Source of the DNA: Deltaproteobacteria bacterium
Lineage (GTDB): Bacteria; JADJOY01
DNA length: 35,058 nucleotides
Direction of reading: 5' to 3'
NCBI GenBank assembly: GCA_016713535.1
Contig: JADJOY010000048.1
Span: 1-35,058, forward strand
The notes beneath the pieces were generated by a model. It made no database searches, was not told where the DNA came from, and was given only the letters and a program-made list of their open reading frames with translations. This document shows, piece by piece, positions 34,325-35,058 of the stretch. Each line of letters starts with the position of its first letter. Positions within the stretch are counted from its first letter, which is position 1. The position numbers and the translations under genes are program-made.

Positions 34325-35058
34325 TGCGCCCGTCCGCCGCGCCCGACCTCGACGAGCCCGCCGCCGCGACGTCCATCCGCGGGCGGCTGGTGGCGCGCGC
34401 CGACCTCACGCCCGGCGAGCGCCAGGCGATGCACGGCCTCCTCGCGAGCTACTTCGACGGTGTCGAAGCGCGGGTCTTCGAGCGCGACCTCGCCAACAAG
34501 AACTGGGTGATCCTGCTCGAGGACGAGAGCGGCGCGCTGCGCGGCTTCACCACCTTGCACCTCTACCGCGAGCGGTTCGAGGACGAGCCCATCACCGTGG
34601 TGTTCTCGGGTGACACCATCGTCGACAAGAGCGCCTGGAACACGCCCGCGCTGCACCGGAGCTGGATCGACGCCGTGAGCCGCCTCGCCCAGCGCGAGGG
34701 CGAAGGGCGCGTGTGGTGGTTCCTGATCGTGTCGGGCTTTCGCACCTACCGGCTGCTGCCGGTGTTCTTCCGCGAGTTCTATCCGCGCCACGACGCGCCC
34801 ACTCCCGGCGGCGTCCAGCGCCTCATGGATCACCTCGCCAGCGGCCGCTTCGGCGCCGAGTTCGACGCCGCCACCGGCATCGTCCGCTTCCGCGACGGCG
34901 CGCAGCGGCTCGACCCCGAGGTCGGCGAGATCACCAAGCGCGCGTCCGCAACCCGCACGTGCGCTTCTTCACCGAGCGTAACCTGGGTCACGAAGCAGGC
35001 GACGAGATGGTGTGCTTGTGCGAGATTTCGGAGCACAACCTGACCGCCGCCGGGCGCC
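34324..35058 (+). CDS. Conserved hypothetical, GNAT-like, one frameshift, 3' end cut by the window
   Basis: ATG 34324 shares its A with the radical SAM stop codon, so the two are translationally coupled. About 245 residues are visible. An N-terminal helix (P-G-E-R-Q-A-M-H-G-L-L-A-S-Y-F) is followed by W-V-I-L-L-E-D and R-G-F-T-T-L, as in a GNAT fold. Then come F-S-G-D-T-I-V-D and W-F-L-I-V-S-G-F-R-T-Y-R-L-L-P-V-F-F-R-E-F-Y-P. The frame breaks at about 34939-34945 in a CGCGCG tract; the true continuation reads R-V-R-N-P-H-V-R-F-F-T-E-R-N-L-G-H and is open to the edge. The conserved pairing suggests it acts on the same product as the radical SAM enzyme. Function is not known. Confidence 0.7.

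Overview
The window is a very GC-rich, densely packed piece of bacterial chromosome. The gene families (acetone-carboxylase-type carboxylase, molybdenum hydroxylase, many family III CoA-transferases, thiolase-like/DUF35 pair, crotonases) fit an uncultivated soil or sediment bacterium of a deltaproteobacterial-type lineage (Myxococcota, Desulfobacterota or Binatota). That placement is an inference from gene content only; no rRNA or tRNA is visible. At least 15 small indels, mostly losses of 1 or 2 bases in G/C runs or (GC)n tracts, break otherwise well conserved genes. They look like assembly errors, so broken genes are annotated at full length with the frame change noted.

Region 1 (1-18634, all + strand) is one long catabolic cluster. 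It holds a CoxG-like protein, the three subunits of an acetone-carboxylase-like enzyme (acxA, acxB, acxC), three family III CoA-transferases, a DsrE-like protein, a MenB/BadI-type crotonase, the three subunits of a CoxMSL-type molybdenum hydroxylase, an amidohydrolase-2 protein, a thiolase-like protein with its DUF35 partner, and an enoyl-CoA hydratase. Read together, these could carboxylate a ketone, turn the oxo-acid into a CoA ester, and cleave it by a hydrolytic or aldol/thiolytic route. The order of steps and the substrate are inferred. A strong terminator at 18674-18720 closes the cluster.

Region 2 (18.7-21.1 kb, +) has a TerC-family membrane protein behind a structured leader and a membrane-anchored diguanylate cyclase. 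Region 3 (21.4-30.5 kb) is dominated by more CoA-transferases: a tandem two-domain protein on the minus strand (split by an indel), another tandem two-domain protein on the plus strand, and a third on the minus strand translationally coupled to an amidohydrolase-3 protein and a methyltransferase. A DUF4136 lipoprotein lies between the two tandem genes. Region 4 (30.5-35.1 kb) carries an SDR with a perfect 18-bp operator-like palindrome upstream, a GNAT-like protein, and a divergent radical SAM protein followed by a GNAT-like protein cut by the window edge.

Spacers hold dispersed palindromic repeats: two near-identical 73-bp elements plus a half copy, a second family built on a 19-bp near-palindrome, and a 180-bp imperfect palindrome filling the gap between the SDR and a CoA-transferase. 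No spacer exceeds 300 bases. No CRISPR array, tRNA, insertion sequence or phage gene was seen.
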